64,000 nt of DNA from Arthrobacter_E sp044748305 (GCF_044748305.1 NZ_JBIVFT010000008.1:1-64000); one strand, 5' to 3'; shown: positions 1 through 8,915, counted from the stretch's first letter. The notes: a model not told the origin generated them from the letters alone. Translations and numbers: made by a program.

Positions 1-33
1 GAGTAGGACACCGCCGGACACAACCACCAGTGA

Positions 34-61
34 TGGCCCCGAGCAACGACGCCCGGGGCCA
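34..61. terminator. Hairpin near the window edge, possible terminator
   Basis: An 8-bp inverted repeat (TGGCCCCG at 34-41 and CGGGGCCA at 54-61) closes a 12-nt loop and is followed by an A/T-richer stretch around 66-72. It could end a gene lying left of the window. No coding region can be supported in bases 1-176; the longer frame there overlaps the minus-strand P-loop gene and has no family features. Confidence 0.35.
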
Positions 62-176
62 CCACCATTTAAAACAACACAACAAACACACGGCACCGGA
101 CGGATGGCCCTCGGCGGCACCGGACGGCAGCGGGACAAAGCTGGGTGGGCATCCCGCCCTTGACGGCGACGCCCAA

Positions 177-704
177 CTAGGACGCGACGTCGTCGATGAC
201 TCCGCAGAGGGACAGGATCTGATCGACCACCTGAACCAGGGGAGCGGTGGCATCGACCGGAACGGCCCCCGGAGGAACCTCGGCCCTCGTGCTGTGCAAT
301 CGGAGGATGAGCTCACGCTCCGCGTGCCAGCCGCGTCCTCCCCATTCATCGTCACCGCGCTCATCGAGTCGTCGGTTCAAGGTCTCGATATCGATTTCCA
401 GGACGAAGACCCCGTCGAACAGGCCGATGAATTCGCTCACATTGCGTGATCCACCGCAGAAGAAGGTCACAGCCTCACGCCGATCTGAGACGAGTGTCTT
501 CACCTTGTCGAGCTGCCAGAGATGGTGATCGTGAGCGGCGGGACCGTGGACGCCCTCTACCGGCGAGCCTGTTTCCGGGTCTCCCTGGTAGGCGAGTTCC
601 CGATCGCCGTGGACAGCATGGAATCCGCGCCGTGCCAGCTCTTCGCATACGGCGGTTTTCCCGGTTCCGGATCCGCCTTCGATGAGGAAGTTCTTCCTGC
701 CCAT
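177..704 (-). CDS. P-loop ATP-binding protein, kinase-like
   Basis: A 175-residue soluble protein with a Walker A motif near its N-terminus (GGSGTGKT, about residues 10-17). The following stretch runs like small-molecule or nucleoside kinases that read a 'GTGKT...L...G...D' fold. The middle holds an 'FCGGSRN' segment and then a beta-strand 'VFVLEIDIETLNRRL', as in AAA_18/AAA_33-type proteins of unknown substrate. It is transcribed on its own, downstream of a strong hairpin at 748-785 that separates it from the catabolic genes. The start is the ATG at 704; no rival start precedes it closely. The kinase-like fold is well supported, but the substrate is unknown. Confidence 0.8.
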   Translation of the reverse strand: MGRKNFLIEGGSGTGKTAVCEELARRGFHAVHGDRELAYQGDPETGSPVEGVHGPAAHDHHLWQLDKVKTLVSDRREAVTFFCGGSRNVSEFIGLFDGVFVLEIDIETLNRRLDERGDDEWGGRGWHAERELILRLHSTRAEVPPGAVPVDATAPLVQVVDQILSLCGVIDDVAS

Positions 705-747
705 AGTGAATGGTAGTCAGACGAAGCTGCGCGGGCGTTCACGACGA

Positions 748-785
748 GTGGGCCTGCTCCGGATGGTCGTCCGGAGCAGGCCCAC
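748..785. terminator. Strong hairpin, terminator
   Basis: A perfect 16-bp inverted repeat (GTGGGCCTGCTCCGGA at 748-763, complement at 770-785) with a 6-nt loop. It lies between the end of the 3-hydroxyacyl-CoA dehydrogenase gene and the start of the P-loop gene, both on the minus strand. It probably ends the catabolic transcript. Confidence 0.75.
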
Positions 786-806
786 AGCGGTGTCTGCGGA
801 GACCAC

Positions 807-1679
807 TCAGGGGTACCGGTACCAGCCTTCGCCGGATTTGCGTCCGAGTTTTCCAGCCTGGACCAGGGCAGACACCTGGGGGTCGGGCGCGTCGTCCGGA
901 TTCCCTGTCTCTCCATAGGCTGCCTCGGAGATGAAGTTCACCACATCGAGCCCCACGAAGTCCATGAGCTCAAAGGGGCCCATGGGGTGGTTGAGCGCCG
1001 TCCGGGCAGTGGTGTCGATGTCCTCCATGGTCGCAACCCCGGCGGCCAGCAGCCCGAGTGCCTCTTTCTGCAGGGCACCCATGAGGCGATTCGCGATGAA
1101 ACCGGGTACCTCTCGTCGGACCAGGACCGGCTTCTTGCCCAAAGATCGTGCCAGCTGAAGCACGGTCTCAACGGTGGCATCCGAGGTATTCGGGTTTCTG
1201 ACCACCTCGACGCATTCCATGTGGAGCGCCGGATTGAAGAAGTGCATATTGCAGAGCAGCTCGGGACGTTCACTGGCCGCTGCCAGGTGGGAGGACGCCA
1301 GAGTGGAGGAATTGCTGGTGAGGATCGTGTGCGCCGGCGCCGCCATGCCCAGGCGCCTGAAGATGTCCTGCTTCACCTCCAGCCGCTCCGTGGCGGCTTC
1401 GATGACCAGATCGGCGTGCTGTGCGCCGTCGTCGAGATCGGCGACGAAGCTCAGGCGTGCGAAGGCGGCTTCCGAGTCCTCCTCACGGAGCCGGCCCTTT
1501 TCAACCATTCCGGCCAGTCGCGGGCGGAGCGCCTGAAGCGCTGCTTCGTACTGCTGAGGGGAGACGTCGAAGACCTCGGTGCGATAGCCCGCCAAGGCGC
1601 AGAGCATCGAGATCTGGGAGCCCATGGCCCCGGCGCCGACCACGAGAATGCGTTCGACAGGGCGTTCCGGGCCGGTCAC
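807..1679 (-). CDS. 3-hydroxyacyl-CoA dehydrogenase (3-hydroxybutyryl-CoA dehydrogenase type)
   Basis: NAD-dependent oxidation of a 3-hydroxyacyl-CoA to the 3-ketoacyl-CoA. Residues 9-30 show the Rossmann dinucleotide motif (VVGAGAMGSQ) and the family active-site segment 'MHFFNP' follows in the middle. The C-terminal half has the helical domain ending in 'GRKSGEGWYRY', typical of short (about 290-residue) HbdH proteins rather than multifunctional FadB. Its start overlaps the last codon of the upstream aldehyde dehydrogenase by 4 bases, so the two are co-translated. In a glutarate-type route it would act on 3-hydroxybutyryl-CoA downstream of the acyl-CoA dehydrogenase gene two positions upstream. 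Family certain; physiological substrate inferred. Confidence 0.93.
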   Translation of the reverse strand: MTGPERPVERILVVGAGAMGSQISMLCALAGYRTEVFDVSPQQYEAALQALRPRLAGMVEKGRLREEDSEAAFARLSFVADLDDGAQHADLVIEAATERLEVKQDIFRRLGMAAPAHTILTSNSSTLASSHLAAASERPELLCNMHFFNPALHMECVEVVRNPNTSDATVETVLQLARSLGKKPVLVRREVPGFIANRLMGALQKEALGLLAAGVATMEDIDTTARTALNHPMGPFELMDFVGLDVVNFISEAAYGETGNPDDAPDPQVSALVQAGKLGRKSGEGWYRYP

Positions 1680-3130
1680 GCGCGAGCCTTTCCGCCCTGC
1701 AGGTACACGGTGGTGGTGTGGGTGAAGAACTCCCGGGCGGCCTGCCCTTGCTCCTTCGGACCATAGCCGCTCTTCTTCGCGCCGCCGAAGGGAACATGCG
1801 GATCGGCGCCGGCCGACTCGGAGTTGACGTGCAGCACTCCTACGTCGAGCCCCTCGAGGCCCTCCAAGGCATGCGTGAGGTCCTGGGTGAAGAGTGCAGC
1901 GGACAGGCCGAACTCGGAATCGTTCGCGAGGGCGAAGGCATCTTCCACCGTCGCAGCGCGCCGGACCGTGAGCACGGGACCGAAGAGCTCGTCACGCCAG
2001 AGCGGACCATCCTCGTCGATCTCCACGAGTGTCGGGGCGACGAAGTGTCCGGTCTCCGGGACCCGGGCATCGGGTCCTCCGGCCAGGAGCCGAGCCCCGG
2101 CATCGATCGCAGCCCGGGCCGCGCCCTGAATGCTCTTGCGCGCCCCGTCCGAGATGACCGGTCCGAGGTCGACCCCATCCTCCAGCGGATCACCGGTATG
2201 CAAGGCTGCCACCCGCGCTGCCAGGCGCTCCAGGAAGGCATCTGCGATCTGTTCCTGGATGATGAGCCGCGAGGTGGCGGTGCACTTCTGGCCGCTGGAC
2301 CGGAAGGCGCCGAGCAGGACCTGCTCCAGGGCGAGATCCTGATCGGCATCGGACAGGACGACCGCAGCGTTCTTGCCGCCCATCTCCGCCTGGACCGGTA
2401 CGCCGCGAGCCGCGGCCTTGGCTGCGAGTGAGCGTCCGACGGCGGTGGAGCCGGTGAAGCTCAGACCGTCGACCTCCGGATGGTCGACCAGTATGTCGCC
2501 CAGGGCGCCCGGGCCGATCACCAGGTTGAGCACTCCATCGGGCAGTCCGCCTTCCTGCAGGGCCTGTGCGAGCCGGAAGGCGAGCAGCGGGACCGTACTG
2601 GCGGGCTTCCACACCACGGTGTTGCCGTGTACGAGCGCCGGAGCGATCTTCCAGGCGGGGATGGCGATGGGGAAGTTGAAGGGGGTCACGATGCCGACGA
2701 CGCCGAGCGGCTTCCGGGTGACCAGGATCTGTTCCCCGGCGCGCGGCGAGTGGTGGACGGTTCCCGCCTCGCGTTCGCCTTCCGCCGCCTGGTACCGCAA
2801 CACCTGGGCGGCCCGGAGGACCTCTCCTCTGCCTTCGGGAAGGGTCTTGCCTTCTTCCAGGGACAGTTCGGCGCCCCAGGCATCCGCGTTGGCCTCGATG
2901 ACGGCGGCCGCGCGGAGCAGTACGGCTCCTCGACTCTGTGCGGGAGTGGCCGCCCATGCCGCGGCCGCGCGGCGTGCGGCCGCAACGGCCTGCTCAAGCT
3001 GTTCCGGGCCCGCCTGCCTGCCGTGTGCGACGACGAAACCGGGTCGGGTGGGGCTGCTGCTCTCCAGGGGCGCGCCCGTTCCCGGCAGCCAGACGCCGTC
3101 GATGTGGTTCTTCAGTTCAATGCTGCTCAT
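1676..3130 (-). CDS. Aldehyde dehydrogenase family protein (semialdehyde dehydrogenase-like)
   Basis: A 484-residue NAD(P)-dependent aldehyde dehydrogenase of usual length. Visible family marks are 'TPFNFPIAIPAWKIAPAL', 'FTGSTAVGR', the general base Glu in 'AEMGGKNA', the catalytic Cys in 'SSGQKCTATSR' and 'DELFGPVL' near the end. The pattern resembles semialdehyde and benzaldehyde-type dehydrogenases (for example 2-oxoglutarate semialdehyde dehydrogenases). It sits between the acyl-CoA dehydrogenase gene (7-bp gap) and the hydroxyacyl-CoA dehydrogenase gene (4-bp overlap), so it probably makes a carboxylic acid that the nearby CoA transferase activates. Glutarate semialdehyde is a reasonable guess, but the substrate cannot be read from the sequence. 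Confidence 0.92.
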   Translation of the reverse strand: MSSIELKNHIDGVWLPGTGAPLESSSPTRPGFVVAHGRQAGPEQLEQAVAAARRAAAAWAATPAQSRGAVLLRAAAVIEANADAWGAELSLEEGKTLPEGRGEVLRAAQVLRYQAAEGEREAGTVHHSPRAGEQILVTRKPLGVVGIVTPFNFPIAIPAWKIAPALVHGNTVVWKPASTVPLLAFRLAQALQEGGLPDGVLNLVIGPGALGDILVDHPEVDGLSFTGSTAVGRSLAAKAAARGVPVQAEMGGKNAAVVLSDADQDLALEQVLLGAFRSSGQKCTATSRLIIQEQIADAFLERLAARVAALHTGDPLEDGVDLGPVISDGARKSIQGAARAAIDAGARLLAGGPDARVPETGHFVAPTLVEIDEDGPLWRDELFGPVLTVRRAATVEDAFALANDSEFGLSAALFTQDLTHALEGLEGLDVGVLHVNSESAGADPHVPFGGAKKSGYGPKEQGQAAREFFTHTTTVYLQGGKARA

Positions 3131-3137
3131 GACGTCC

Positions 3138-4325
3138 TCAGCGGAAGGCGGCTACGCCGGTGATGTGGTTTCCGAGGACCAGGGTGTGGACCTCGTCCGT
3201 GCCCTCATAGGTGCGCACGGATTCCAGATTGTTGGCGTGCCGGAGCGGGGAGTACTCCAGGGTGATCCCGTTGCCGCCCAGCACGGTGCGGGCGTCGCGG
3301 CAGATCTGGATCGCTTCACGGCAGTTGTTGAGTTTGCCCACGGAGATCTGGTGGGGTGCGAGCTTGCCGGCGTCCTTGAGCCGGCCCAGCTGGGTGGCCA
3401 GCAGCAGGCCCTTGTTGATCTCCAGGGCCATATTGACCAGCTTCTCCTGGGTCAGCTGATAGCCGGCGAGCGGCTTGCCGAACTGCAGGCGCTGCTGAGA
3501 GTACTCCAGTGCGGCGAAGTAGCTGTCCCGGGCCGCGCCCATGGCGCCCCAGGCGATACCGTAGCGGGCCTCGTTGAGGCATTCGAAGGGGCCACGCAGG
3601 CCTTTGGCGCCGGGCAGCAGAGCGGTCGCCGGGAGCCGGAGTTCGGTGAGTTCGATGTCGCACTGGATGGAAGCGCGCATGGAGAGCTTCGGTTCGATCG
3701 GGGTGGCCGTGAAGCCTGGAGTGCCGGTCGGCACGATGAAGCCTCGGACGCCGTCGTCGGTCATGGCCCAGATGATGGCGATCTGTGCGATTGAGGCCAA
3801 GCCGATCCAGCGTTTGGAGCCGTTGATGACCCATTCCTCGCCCTCACGGCGCGCGAAGGTCTGCATGCTTCCCGGATCGGAGCCCGCGGTCGGTTCGGTG
3901 AGACCGAAGCAGCCGATGACCTCGCCGGAAGCCATCCGGGGGAGGTACTCGTTTTTCTGCTCCTCGCTGCCGTGCTTGTGGATCGCGCTCATGGCCAGGG
4001 AACCCTGCACACTGACGAAGGTGCGGAGTCCGGAGTCCCCGGCTTCCAGTTCTAGCGCGGCGAGCCCGTATTCGACGGCACTGCGTCCGGGACATCCGTA
4101 GCCCTTCAGATGCATGCCGAGCAGGCCCAGCTGGGCCATCTCCGGAACGATCTCGACGGGGAAGACGGCGTCCTCGTACCAACGTGCGATGTTGGGGCGG
4201 ATCCTCCGGTCCACGAACTCGCGAACGGTGTCACGGAAGGCCAATTCCTCCGTTGAGTAGAGGGAGTCGAGGTCGACCAGGTCGTAGATGCTCACAGTTT
4301 CTCCGATGGGTGTGACGGCGGTCAT
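3138..4325 (-). CDS. gcdH: Acyl-CoA dehydrogenase, glutaryl-CoA dehydrogenase-like
   Basis: FAD enzyme of 395 residues. It carries 'GCFGLTEPTAGSDPGSM' (flavin-binding signature), 'ARYGIAWGAMG' and the catalytic base Glu in 'RTYEGTDEV' (residue about 374). The segment 'TFVSVQGSLAM' matches the glutaryl-CoA dehydrogenase branch, which oxidises and decarboxylates glutaryl-CoA to crotonyl-CoA. The ATG at 4325 was chosen because the family begins near here; an in-frame ATG at 4361 would add 12 residues and neither has a clear ribosome site. It is the first gene of the minus-strand run acd-aldh-hcdh and is divergent from the PucR regulator, with an operator-like inverted repeat in between. The assignment to glutarate is by family resemblance. 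Confidence 0.85.
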   Translation of the reverse strand: MTAVTPIGETVSIYDLVDLDSLYSTEELAFRDTVREFVDRRIRPNIARWYEDAVFPVEIVPEMAQLGLLGMHLKGYGCPGRSAVEYGLAALELEAGDSGLRTFVSVQGSLAMSAIHKHGSEEQKNEYLPRMASGEVIGCFGLTEPTAGSDPGSMQTFARREGEEWVINGSKRWIGLASIAQIAIIWAMTDDGVRGFIVPTGTPGFTATPIEPKLSMRASIQCDIELTELRLPATALLPGAKGLRGPFECLNEARYGIAWGAMGAARDSYFAALEYSQQRLQFGKPLAGYQLTQEKLVNMALEINKGLLLATQLGRLKDAGKLAPHQISVGKLNNCREAIQICRDARTVLGGNGITLEYSPLRHANNLESVRTYEGTDEVHTLVLGNHITGVAAFR

Positions 4326-4391
4326 AGGGATCACGGTACTGAGCCGGGAACCGGCCTTCATTGGATGTTTTGTCTCAGATACAGTGATTCC

Positions 4392-4406
4392 TGGTCATAC
4401 TGACCA
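4392..4406. promoter_or_regulatory. Candidate operator between gcdH and pucR-type gene
   Basis: A perfect 6-3-6 inverted repeat, TGGTCA TAC TGACCA, lies in the divergent control region 31 bp before the PucR start and 66 bp before the acyl-CoA dehydrogenase start. Position and symmetry suit a regulator binding site, possibly for the PucR protein itself; this is an inference. Confidence 0.45.
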
Positions 4407-4436
4407 TTCAGAGATCCGGACGCCGGAGGAGACGCC

Positions 4437-5957
4437 ATGATCAGCCTGGCCCAGGTGCAGCACCACGTGGGGGACGGTCTTCGGACGGTCCATGGCAAGC
4501 CGCCGAGGGCGCTCAGCATCACCGGTGTGCACATCTCCGAACTTGACGACCCCACCCCCTACCTGGAAGGCGGTGAGCTTCTGCTCACCACCGGGATTCC
4601 GGTCCGTGGATCCGTCGAGCGCACCCGAGGCTATCTCCGCCGGCTGGCCGGGCGAGGCGTCGCCGCACTGGGACTCGGGCTGGGCGCAGGCCTTGACCGT
4701 GTGCCGGACGATTTGCAGCAGACGTGCGAGGAGTACGGCGTCGAATTGCTTCTCGTGCCGGACGGAGTTCCGTTCATGGACATCTCACGGGCCTATTGGG
4801 ATCTGGTCGCGAAGCTCGGGCAGTCTGATCTGGTGGCCAGCCTGGGGACCCAGACTGCGCTGGCGCGTGCTGCGACCCGGACAGACGCCCTCAACTCGGT
4901 GGTCAAGGCGCTGGCGCAAGCACTGGGCGGCTGGGCAGCCTATCTTCCGGCCGACGGCGGTCTCGCGACGCATTGGCCTCCCAGCGCCTCGCCGTTGCTG
5001 CCGCAACTGCGGCAGGAGACCGCTCGGCTGAACATGAGCGGTCTGCACTCCGCGGCCACTTTCCAGGTCCACGGAGCCGACGTCGTCGAGCATCCCGTCC
5101 TGGTCGGCCAGCGGATGGTCGGTGTACTGGCCATCGGGGCGGGCCGAACTCTGACCCGGGCGGACCGTCAGATCATTCAGACCGTCTGCATGCTCCTTTC
5201 GCTGAAGGCCCAGCAAGCCCAGGAGGCTGAGGAACGCTCCGAGTTGCTGCAGGCAGCGGTGGCCAGGCTCGTGCTGAGCGGGCACCTGGAGGCGGCCCAA
5301 TTGCTGGCGCAGGATCTCGGATTGTCCCTGCCTGCCGCCCGAGTCCGTCTCGTCCTGCTGGCAGGACTCCCGGAGGGTCTGGGGCATCGGGAGGTCGAGG
5401 CCCGGCTCGCCACCCTGCGAGGCGCCGAGAGGCTTACGGGGACCGTGGTCTCGCGCTGCAGAGACGGCGTCGTCGACGTGCTCTTTCTCGATCCCGAACG
5501 GTCGGCTGAGGTGCCGCGGACGACGCCGGAGCGTGGCTCCGATGCGGTTGCCGCAGCGACGCAGGACATCGGAGGGGCGGGCGGTCTCGCCGTCGGTGCG
5601 CGTGGCGTCCTCGGCCCCGCGGTGCCCCTCGGGCAGCTGCCCGAACAGCTTGCACAGCTAAGAGTGTTCCTCGATGCGGTGCCGGACGGCGAGATCCGGA
5701 TGCCTCCGGTGAACCCGCTGGATCCGCAGGCCTCGGTGTGGGTCCAGGCTTTGCGGGAACATGACCGTGCGGACCTTCTCGGCACGGTCCGTGCCTACCT
5801 TCGCCACCGGGGCCATTGGGAGTCCGCGGCTCGCGAGCTCGGGATTCACCGGAACTCTTTGCGCCACCGGATGTCCGTGGCGACCCGTCTCATGGAGGTG
5901 GACCCGGACGACCCGGACGTGGCGGCGAATCTCTGGCTGGCCCTGCGAAGGCCGTGA
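4437..5957 (+). CDS. PucR family transcriptional regulator
   Basis: A 506-residue protein with the PucR layout. The N-terminal PucR domain (about residues 1-120, 'GELLLTTGIP' and 'RGVAALGLGLG') is followed by a GAF/GGDEF-like middle. The C-terminal PucR helix-turn-helix is in the last 60 residues ('ARELGIHRNSLRHRM'). Such proteins sense small metabolites and activate or repress adjacent catabolic genes. Start supported by a GGAGGAG ribosome site just upstream of the ATG. It is flanked on both sides by catabolic genes on the minus strand (acyl-CoA dehydrogenase run; CoA transferase), with an APC permease further on, so it is very likely the pathway-specific regulator. The effector is unknown. 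Confidence 0.92.
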   Translation: MISLAQVQHHVGDGLRTVHGKPPRALSITGVHISELDDPTPYLEGGELLLTTGIPVRGSVERTRGYLRRLAGRGVAALGLGLGAGLDRVPDDLQQTCEEYGVELLLVPDGVPFMDISRAYWDLVAKLGQSDLVASLGTQTALARAATRTDALNSVVKALAQALGGWAAYLPADGGLATHWPPSASPLLPQLRQETARLNMSGLHSAATFQVHGADVVEHPVLVGQRMVGVLAIGAGRTLTRADRQIIQTVCMLLSLKAQQAQEAEERSELLQAAVARLVLSGHLEAAQLLAQDLGLSLPAARVRLVLLAGLPEGLGHREVEARLATLRGAERLTGTVVSRCRDGVVDVLFLDPERSAEVPRTTPERGSDAVAAATQDIGGAGGLAVGARGVLGPAVPLGQLPEQLAQLRVFLDAVPDGEIRMPPVNPLDPQASVWVQALREHDRADLLGTVRAYLRHRGHWESAARELGIHRNSLRHRMSVATRLMEVDPDDPDVAANLWLALRRP

Positions 5958-5960
5958 GAT

Positions 5961-7133
5961 TCAGTCCTGGGTGCGATCGGAGAGCCAAGCGCGGAGGACG
6001 TTCGTGTGCTCGCCGAGGGTGGGAGGAGCGTCGGCCCGGACAGGGAACGCGGGCGTCCAGCTGACCGGATGACGCATCTGACGGCCCGTCACGGTTCCGG
6101 CAGTGTCGCGGACTTCGATGGTCGGCCCAAGGCCGAGCTCCTCGGCGTAGGCGACACCTTGGTCGATGGTTGAGACCTGGCCGGCGGGAACACCGGCCTC
6201 AACCAGGGCGTCCTGCCATCGCCTGGCGGTGTCGCGGGACAATGCCTCCTCGAGGAGAGCCGTCAGCTCCAGCCGGTGGTGGACGCGATCCGGATTCGTC
6301 AGGAACCGGGAATCCGTGGCGAGCCCGGGCACGCCGAGTGCCCGCACCAGCCGGGCGAACTGCCCGTCGTTGCCGCATGCGATGGCCAGGGGTCCGTCTG
6401 AGCATTGCAGCAGTTGATAGGGGGCGATGGAGGGGTGATCGTTGCCCAGCCGGCCGGGGACCACTCCGGCCCCCAGGTAGGCCTGCCCCTGGTTCACGAG
6501 GGCGCCCTGAAGGCTCGAGAGCAGATTGACCTCCAGATGACTGCCGCGCCCGTGCTGCTGCCGGGCCTGGAGGGCAGCCAGGATGCCGATGGTGGCGTCT
6601 TTCGCGGTGAGCACGTCCACGAGGGCCACCCCGGCCTTCATGGCTGGCCCGTCGGCATCGCCGGTGATGCTCATCAGGCCCCCCAGCGCCTGGACCACGA
6701 AGTCGTAACCCATCAGACCGGCCCCGCCCGCGCTGCCGAAGCCCGTGATCGAGGCGTAGACCAGGCCGGGGTTGCCGGAGGCCAGGGTCTCGTAGCCGAG
6801 GCCGAGGCGGGCCATACCGCCGGGTTTGAAGTTCTCCACCAGCACATCGGCCCGTCGCGCTAGCTCGTGTGCCAGTTCCAGGTCTCCGGCGTCGTTGAGG
6901 TCCAGGCACAGCGACTGCTTGTTCCGGTTCACGCCCTCGAAGTAGGTCGATCCGGTGGGGGAGAAGGGCGGTCCCCAGCTCCGGGTGTCGTCACCGCTGC
7001 CCGGACGTTCGACCTTGATGACGGTGGCGCCGAGATCGGCCAGGGTCATGGTGGCCAGGGGGCCCGCCAGGATGCGGGAGAAGTCCGCGACCAGAACGCC
7101 CTCGAGGGGGCGTTGAGCGGGGGAGCCGGTCAT
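5961..7133 (-). CDS. CaiB/BaiF family (family III) CoA transferase
   Basis: 390 residues, the usual length for class III CoA transferases, which move CoA between acyl-CoA and a free acid through an aspartyl-CoA intermediate. The N-terminus 'PLEGVLVADFSRILAGP' and 'GATVIKVERPGSGD' are typical. The catalytic Asp is probably residue 173, in 'GVALVDVLTAKDATIG'. The start has an AGGAA ribosome site. It is convergent with the PucR gene and divergent from the APC permease. Succinyl-CoA:glutarate transferases belong here, which would link it to the glutaryl-CoA-dehydrogenase-like enzyme; donor and acceptor are inferred, not shown. Confidence 0.92.
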   Translation of the reverse strand: MTGSPAQRPLEGVLVADFSRILAGPLATMTLADLGATVIKVERPGSGDDTRSWGPPFSPTGSTYFEGVNRNKQSLCLDLNDAGDLELAHELARRADVLVENFKPGGMARLGLGYETLASGNPGLVYASITGFGSAGGAGLMGYDFVVQALGGLMSITGDADGPAMKAGVALVDVLTAKDATIGILAALQARQQHGRGSHLEVNLLSSLQGALVNQGQAYLGAGVVPGRLGNDHPSIAPYQLLQCSDGPLAIACGNDGQFARLVRALGVPGLATDSRFLTNPDRVHHRLELTALLEEALSRDTARRWQDALVEAGVPAGQVSTIDQGVAYAEELGLGPTIEVRDTAGTVTGRQMRHPVSWTPAFPVRADAPPTLGEHTNVLRAWLSDRTQD

Positions 7134-7173
7134 GGTGTTCCTTCCGGTCGGGCGGTCCGCACGAAGGACGCCA

Positions 7174-7191
7174 GGTGTGATGAATCACACC
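7174..7191. promoter_or_regulatory. Candidate operator upstream of the CoA transferase
   Basis: Perfect 8-2-8 inverted repeat GGTGTGAT GA ATCACACC, 41 bp upstream of the CoA transferase start. The half ATCACAC recurs at about 7389-7395, nearer the permease. The 377-bp region 7134-7510 has no gene. It holds this palindrome, an A/T-rich stretch at 7280-7312 and presumably both divergent promoters. Confidence 0.5.
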
Positions 7192-7510
7192 CTAGGCCGA
7201 GGCGTCCGGACCGCCCGTGGTCGAAATGGCCAAAGCTGGGTCAGGGTGCCCAAAGAACCCCGGGAATCCGGGCCTGAAGGAAATTTTTGAACGTCATTCA
7301 TAAAAAATCCTTCCATCGCAGATGATTGAGCGCTATCGTCTCAATGTGGCGTAGAGCACACTTGCTGGAAATCTGGCATTCCACTCTTCATCACACGATT
7401 GAACGAACTCGGGGACGGGGCGGAGAAACCCCGCCAGTGCCACCGGAAGAGTTCAGATCTTCTCGTGGCGCCCCTCGGGGCGCCCGCCTCCCCACCAGAA
7501 AGACCCCCGC

Positions 7511-8899
7511 ATGTCCCAGAGCACTCCCCGCCTCAAGCGTTCGCTAGGCCTGTGGTCCATCGTCGGTCTCGGCGTCGGCTACATGACGCTGACCACCGTC
7601 TTCGACACCTTCGGCATCGTCTCGGAAGAAACGGGCGGCGTCGTCCCCACGGCCTATGTCGTGGCCTTGATCGCCTTGTTGTTCACTGCCATCAGCTATG
7701 GACGTATGACCCGCGTCTTCCCTTCCTCGGGTTCTGCCTTCACATACACCTCGGAGACGATCCATCCCAACCTCGGCTTCCTGGTCGGCTGGACGTCCCT
7801 CATGGACTACCTGCTTCTGCCGCTGGTCAACGCTCTGATCGTCCGCACCTACCTGACATCGCTCTTCCCGGACGTGCCGGAATGGATCTGGGTAGTGGCC
7901 TATGTCGCCCTCATCACTTTGCTGAATCTCTGGAGCATGACGAGCACCTCACGGATCAACGGGATTCTGGTGGTTTTCTCCACGGCGCTGATCCTCGTCT
8001 TCCTCGTGCTCACCTGGAACTCCCTGCAGAACGGTCTCGGCACCGGGACGATCTTCACCACCCAGCCCTTCTTCCACGACGGCGTGGACAGTGCCGCGGT
8101 GATCTCCGGTGCGACAGTGGTGTGTTTCTCCTTCATCGGCTTCGACGCCATCACCATGTACTCGGAGGAGGCGAAGGACGCCAACACCGTGCCGCGGGCC
8201 ATCGTCCTCGCGCTGATGATCGGCGGACTGGTGTTCTTCCTCGCGGCCTGGTTCAGCCAGTCGGCATTCCCCACCGTGGAGGGCTTCCAGAACACGGATG
8301 AGTCGTTGCTGCCGCAGATGGCACTCAAGGTCGGTGGACAGTTCTTCCAGATCCTCTTCACCGCGGCGTCGTTCGCTGCGGCTGTGGCATCCAGCCTGTC
8401 CTCCCATGCCTCGGTGTCCCGCATGATCTACGTGATGGGCCGGAACGGTAAGGGCATCTTCTCCCGCTTCTTCTCCTACATCCATCCGAAGACCCACACG
8501 CCGTTCAATGCGATCCTCTTCGTCGGCGCGGTATCCCTGCTCGCGATCCCGCTGTCCTTGGACTTCGTCGCTTCGATGATCAACTTCGGCGCGCTGATCG
8601 CCTTCACCTGCGTGAACATCACCGTGGTGGTGTACTTCGTGCTGCGGAAGAAGGAAGTCCAGGGCGTGGCGAAGATCGTGAAGAACATCGTCCTTCCGGT
8701 CATCGGAATGATCCTCACCGGCGTCCTGTGGTACTTCCTCGCCGACGACGCCCGTATCTACGGGGCTATCTGGCTCGGCGTCGGCGTTGTGGTTCTGCTC
8801 GTCATCACCCGGTTCTTCCGCCAGCCGTTGACTGTCCGGATGGAAGACGAGGAGATCGCGGAAGTGGCTGCGCAGGAGAGCGCGCACCAGAGCTCCTGA
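7511..8899 (+). CDS. APC family amino acid/amine permease
   Basis: 462-residue integral membrane protein with about 12 hydrophobic helices, no signal peptide and the APC-type opening 'LKRSLGLWSIVGLGVGYM'. The conserved segment 'FIGFDAITMYSEEAKD' (about residues 205-220) is the usual APC motif before helix 6. These carriers import amino acids or polyamines by proton symport. Because it stands beside the PucR regulator and the semialdehyde/acyl-CoA genes, it probably imports the starting compound of that pathway. It ends at a strong terminator. Substrate not readable. Confidence 0.9.
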   Translation: MSQSTPRLKRSLGLWSIVGLGVGYMTLTTVFDTFGIVSEETGGVVPTAYVVALIALLFTAISYGRMTRVFPSSGSAFTYTSETIHPNLGFLVGWTSLMDYLLLPLVNALIVRTYLTSLFPDVPEWIWVVAYVALITLLNLWSMTSTSRINGILVVFSTALILVFLVLTWNSLQNGLGTGTIFTTQPFFHDGVDSAAVISGATVVCFSFIGFDAITMYSEEAKDANTVPRAIVLALMIGGLVFFLAAWFSQSAFPTVEGFQNTDESLLPQMALKVGGQFFQILFTAASFAAAVASSLSSHASVSRMIYVMGRNGKGIFSRFFSYIHPKTHTPFNAILFVGAVSLLAIPLSLDFVASMINFGALIAFTCVNITVVVYFVLRKKEVQGVAKIVKNIVLPVIGMILTGVLWYFLADDARIYGAIWLGVGVVVLLVITRFFRQPLTVRMEDEEIAEVAAQESAHQSS

Positions 8900-8915
8900 T
8901 CCACAGAAGGCAATC

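Noticed and set aside
30..449. Plus-strand open frame opposite the P-loop gene
   Set aside because: No start signal or family pattern, whereas the minus strand carries a clear Walker A motif.
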